From an uncultured Pirellula sp. (GTDB lineage: Bacteria; Planctomycetota; Planctomycetia; Pirellulales; Pirellulaceae): a stretch of DNA of 64,000 nucleotides. The translations under genes and the position numbers were made by a program. How positions within the stretch are numbered: position 1 is the first letter of the stretch; each line of letters starts with the position of its first letter. The stretch lies in the NCBI GenBank assembly GCA_903858115.1, contig CAIOHR010000370.1, forward strand, positions 42,054-106,053. The letters are read 5' to 3'. This document shows, piece by piece, positions 61,856-64,000 of this stretch. The notes beneath the pieces were generated by a model, which saw nothing but the letters and a program-made list of their open reading frames with translations, had not been told where the DNA came from and did no database searches.

Positions 61856-63489
61856 GCTGGAGGAGGAGAGCCTTATTCGTGATTGTCACGTTCGGAGCTG
61901 GCATCTACTGCTTGAGACCGACAATGACTCACTCTATTCAGCGGCGTCTCGCTGCGGAACTGAACGCCAAAACGCGAATTACGAACACGATCTTGTCGTT
62001 AGGACAAAGCACAGTCGTACTCGAAGGTGTCTCGATCGAAGATACCACCTCGAAAATCAACCTGGATCAGTTATCGCTCCGACTCGATCCTGAAGAGTTA
62101 TGGTATCGCAATTGTATCGTCGACCCCATGGTGGGCACAGGATTGCGTTGGCACCTACCAATCACGAAGCAATTCTCGTCGCTCGATTCGAAAGTTTCTC
62201 CTCCTATTCCCATCGTGGATTGGAGTTTCGATCCTCGATTCGAGCAAGCGAAGCAATTACTAGAGAGTGCAACCACGCGGCTTTCCACTTTTGAGGAAGA
62301 AGCTAATAGCCAAACCTTAAACCTCGACCATAAAATCGAAGCGATTCGAACGAGAATCAGCGAACTTGCACAAGACGATATGCTCGTTAATCCGCTCCGC
62401 CCCAGCGATGGCATCACGCAATTGAAGAATGAGCTGTTGATGTTGCGGCAATTCTTGGCGGAGAACCGCCTCCAATCACAAGATGTAGGAAGCATAGTCG
62501 CTAAATCGATCCAACAATCTAGTTTGCTTCTACAGGCAGAAAGTAGATCGGGGATAGTGGAGGGGCAGCTTCCTCGCATTACGGATCGAATCCTGGAGCA
62601 AACGGTTGATGCCGCAAGCTCGACTCTCTCCCCCTATCTCTCCGCGGGTAGGGATTTTTATCTAAGAATCATTCAACCATCTCGCAGCCCACGCGATGCA
62701 ACGGAATCCCGTCCTTTTCTTGCAGGAGCAGATCTCACAATCGACGGCTTAGAAGCTCGAAAAATGAAGATTGCTAGAGGCCGAGTTTTGGGTGTGTCCA
62801 TCGTCAATGAGCAGACAATAGACACAGAGATTCGAATTACCACTCAAGTGGAGAATCCGGGATTACAAATTCTATGGAACGGCAATGACTCTTCCAACAA
62901 AACTACTTTCACCTCTAACTCAGATAACGAGATGACGAAGTCCGCTTTCCGACTCGAGAAAGTAGCACAGGGGCAATCGACTCTCCTCATAGATACAACA
63001 TCGAGCGATGAACACAGAACGGTCCGCATTGAGGTGCCGCTATGCAATGTCTTGGAAACAACAACTGTTAAGCAAATAGGAATCGCCAAAGAACTACGTC
63101 ATCTGTTGTCGAATTCGCAGCAGACTCGATTGATTGCAAAAATGTTAATCCCACCCGATCGCGATAGACTAGTGGCAGATAACTCGGTAATGAGCAACTC
63201 CAAGGGAGAGTGGCAGTGGGAATCGGAATCCAAGGCGATCTTGGAGTCGCTGGTGTCAAAAGCGGTCTCTCAGAAAACCAAAGATGTTTCTATACAATCC
63301 AGCAATCGAATATCGCAATGGATAGGGACGGAGAAAACAACCTTGGATCGAAGGCTTGCAGCGGTCGAACAAGCAGCCTTGGAACGAAGAAAGAGCTGGG
63401 AAAACCAGTTGAAAGCCCTTTCGGAAAACATTCGTGATTTGGAAAGCGATAGCCAACGAACAGCTAGAGGCTCCTCTATCGTTCGATAG
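61852..63489 (+). CDS. TIGR03545-family protein
   Basis: A 545-residue protein with one N-terminal membrane helix (RALFVIVTFGAGIYCL) and a large extracytoplasmic region: beta-rich AsmA-like N-terminal part (LSLGQSTVVLEGVSIEDTT, then INLDQLSLRLDPEELWYR) and a coiled-coil part near 120-200. Another helical coil lies at the C-terminus. It overlaps the TIGR03546 gene by ATGA at 61852-61855, so the two are translationally coupled. The paired family has no known biochemical function, to my knowledge. Confidence 0.8.
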   Translation: MSWRRRALFVIVTFGAGIYCLRPTMTHSIQRRLAAELNAKTRITNTILSLGQSTVVLEGVSIEDTTSKINLDQLSLRLDPEELWYRNCIVDPMVGTGLRWHLPITKQFSSLDSKVSPPIPIVDWSFDPRFEQAKQLLESATTRLSTFEEEANSQTLNLDHKIEAIRTRISELAQDDMLVNPLRPSDGITQLKNELLMLRQFLAENRLQSQDVGSIVAKSIQQSSLLLQAESRSGIVEGQLPRITDRILEQTVDAASSTLSPYLSAGRDFYLRIIQPSRSPRDATESRPFLAGADLTIDGLEARKMKIARGRVLGVSIVNEQTIDTEIRITTQVENPGLQILWNGNDSSNKTTFTSNSDNEMTKSAFRLEKVAQGQSTLLIDTTSSDEHRTVRIEVPLCNVLETTTVKQIGIAKELRHLLSNSQQTRLIAKMLIPPDRDRLVADNSVMSNSKGEWQWESESKAILESLVSKAVSQKTKDVSIQSSNRISQWIGTEKTTLDRRLAAVEQAALERRKSWENQLKALSENIRDLESDSQRTARGSSIVR

Positions 63490-63528
63490 TCAATTACAAG
63501 TTTGCCATGTAGTTCAGTAGGATATAAA

Positions 63529-63605
63529 AAAGGACATGCACAGCATGTTGCATTTGTTTTGGATATAAATATAAAGGACACGCACAGCATGTTGCATTTG
63601 TTTTG
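63529..63605. repeat. 33-bp direct repeat pair upstream of the transposase gene
   Basis: AAAGGAC-A-[T/C]-GCACAGCATG and the following TTGCATTTGTTTTG occur at 63529-63561 and 63573-63605, identical but for one base (T at 63537, C at 63581). The copies are 44 bp apart. Within each, GCA and TGC bracket a small imperfect hairpin (ATGCA...TGCAT in the first copy). The location just 5' of a RAYT-like gene suggests a REP-type element or a transposon end. Confidence 0.8.
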
Positions 63606-63658
63606 CAGTTTGGTAGATTGTGCGGACTGAATCGAATGTTCCCTAATGGAGATTTGCC

Positions 63659-64000
63659 ATGACTAAAGCTCGCTTCCGATTGGTCGATACGTCCGTAAGT
63701 CGTTGGTATCACTGCATTTCTAGATGCTGCCGCAAGGCCCATCTGCTATCCGATGAGAACGGTTTCCAACGGAAAGATTGGATCGACCAGCGTCTCAAAG
63801 AACTCAATTCCATTTTTGCGATATCTGTAGGGGGCTTTAGCACCATGGACAGCCACCTGCACTTGCTCTTGCGTATCGATTGCGAAGAAGCCGAAAATTG
63901 GTCCGATCAAGAAGTCGTCGAACGTTGGTTGCGCCTCTATCCTCCGCGCGGTGCAGATCGCAAACCCATGAAACCAACAGAGGAAATGATCGAAGCGAAA
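63659..64000 (+). mobile_element. RAYT/Y1-type transposase (partial, runs off the window)
   Basis: The first 114 codons of a protein of the REP-associated tyrosine transposase/IS200-like group. RWYHCISRCC near the start and the HUH-type motif MDSHLHLLLRID (about residues 62-73) provide the metal-binding His pair. The catalytic Tyr would lie further on, outside the window. ATG 63659 follows GGAGATTTGCC. The protein would nick single-stranded DNA at palindromic repeats. The repeat pair at 63529-63605 lies just upstream. A domesticated RAYT rather than a mobile element is equally possible. Confidence 0.8.

Overview
The window looks like chromosomal DNA from a planctomycete of the Pirellula/Rhodopirellula type. 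The sequence contains a DUF1559 protein with a prepilin-type N-terminus, a DUF1570 secreted HExxH protein, a membrane Ser/Thr kinase with an HCD catalytic loop, large secreted PQQ/FG-GAP propeller proteins, DUF11-repeat and VWA proteins, a DUF4058 protein, a Uma2 remnant, and many predicted lipoproteins. Base composition is about balanced. Genes are single or in short runs on both strands. I saw no rRNA, tRNA, CRISPR array or prophage. The assignment is an inference from gene content.

Layout. 1-8 kb: PfkB-family sugar kinase and a nucleotidyltransferase-like protein (minus), a TIM-barrel sugar isomerase/epimerase, glmS, a small unknown protein, a DMT-family permease and an overlapping GT4 glycosyltransferase (plus). 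8-18.5 kb: a large membrane lipoprotein (minus), a receptor-like Ser/Thr kinase, a 1258-residue AsmA/TamB-like protein, a truncated Uma2 nuclease remnant and a LarA-like (DUF2088) protein. 18.5-23.5 kb: two paralogous small lipoproteins and a DUF1559 pseudopilin-like protein (minus), diverging from a PQQ/FG-GAP secreted protein. 23.8-28.2 kb: acs, pyrB and a dihydroorotase homologue that has lost its metal ligands. 28.2-33 kb: DUF1570 protein and a solitary groES (minus), then a translation cluster L25-pth-rpsF-ssb-rplI ending in a strong terminator. 33-37 kb: a DUF11-repeat protein coupled to a TolC-like protein. 37-41.5 kb: a 1400-residue VWA/STN-like/Gly-Met repeat protein. 41.6-49 kb: hemQ, a purU-like gene, a CpaC-N-terminus/BON protein, a small basic protein, and secreted proteins. 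49-54.7 kb: HlyD adaptor, MacB-type permease, an SRPBCC-GyrI protein, exported MsrA and DUF4058. 54.7-64 kb: smc, a FlgI-like/HEAT lipoprotein, the TIGR03546/TIGR03545 pair, and at the edge a RAYT/Y1-type transposase preceded by two copies of a 33-bp repeat.

How the genes relate. Housekeeping functions (amino-sugar supply, acetate activation, pyrimidine synthesis, translation, haem synthesis, chromosome segregation) are mixed with envelope proteins typical of the phylum. The least expected items are the PyrC' pseudoenzyme beside pyrB, a FlgI-like domain fused to HEAT repeats in a lipoprotein, a nucleotidyltransferase whose expected nucleotide-binding loop holds an 18-bp tandem repeat, and the transposase with its upstream repeat pair. 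Gene family assignments come from recognisable motifs read in the translated sequence. No database search was possible.
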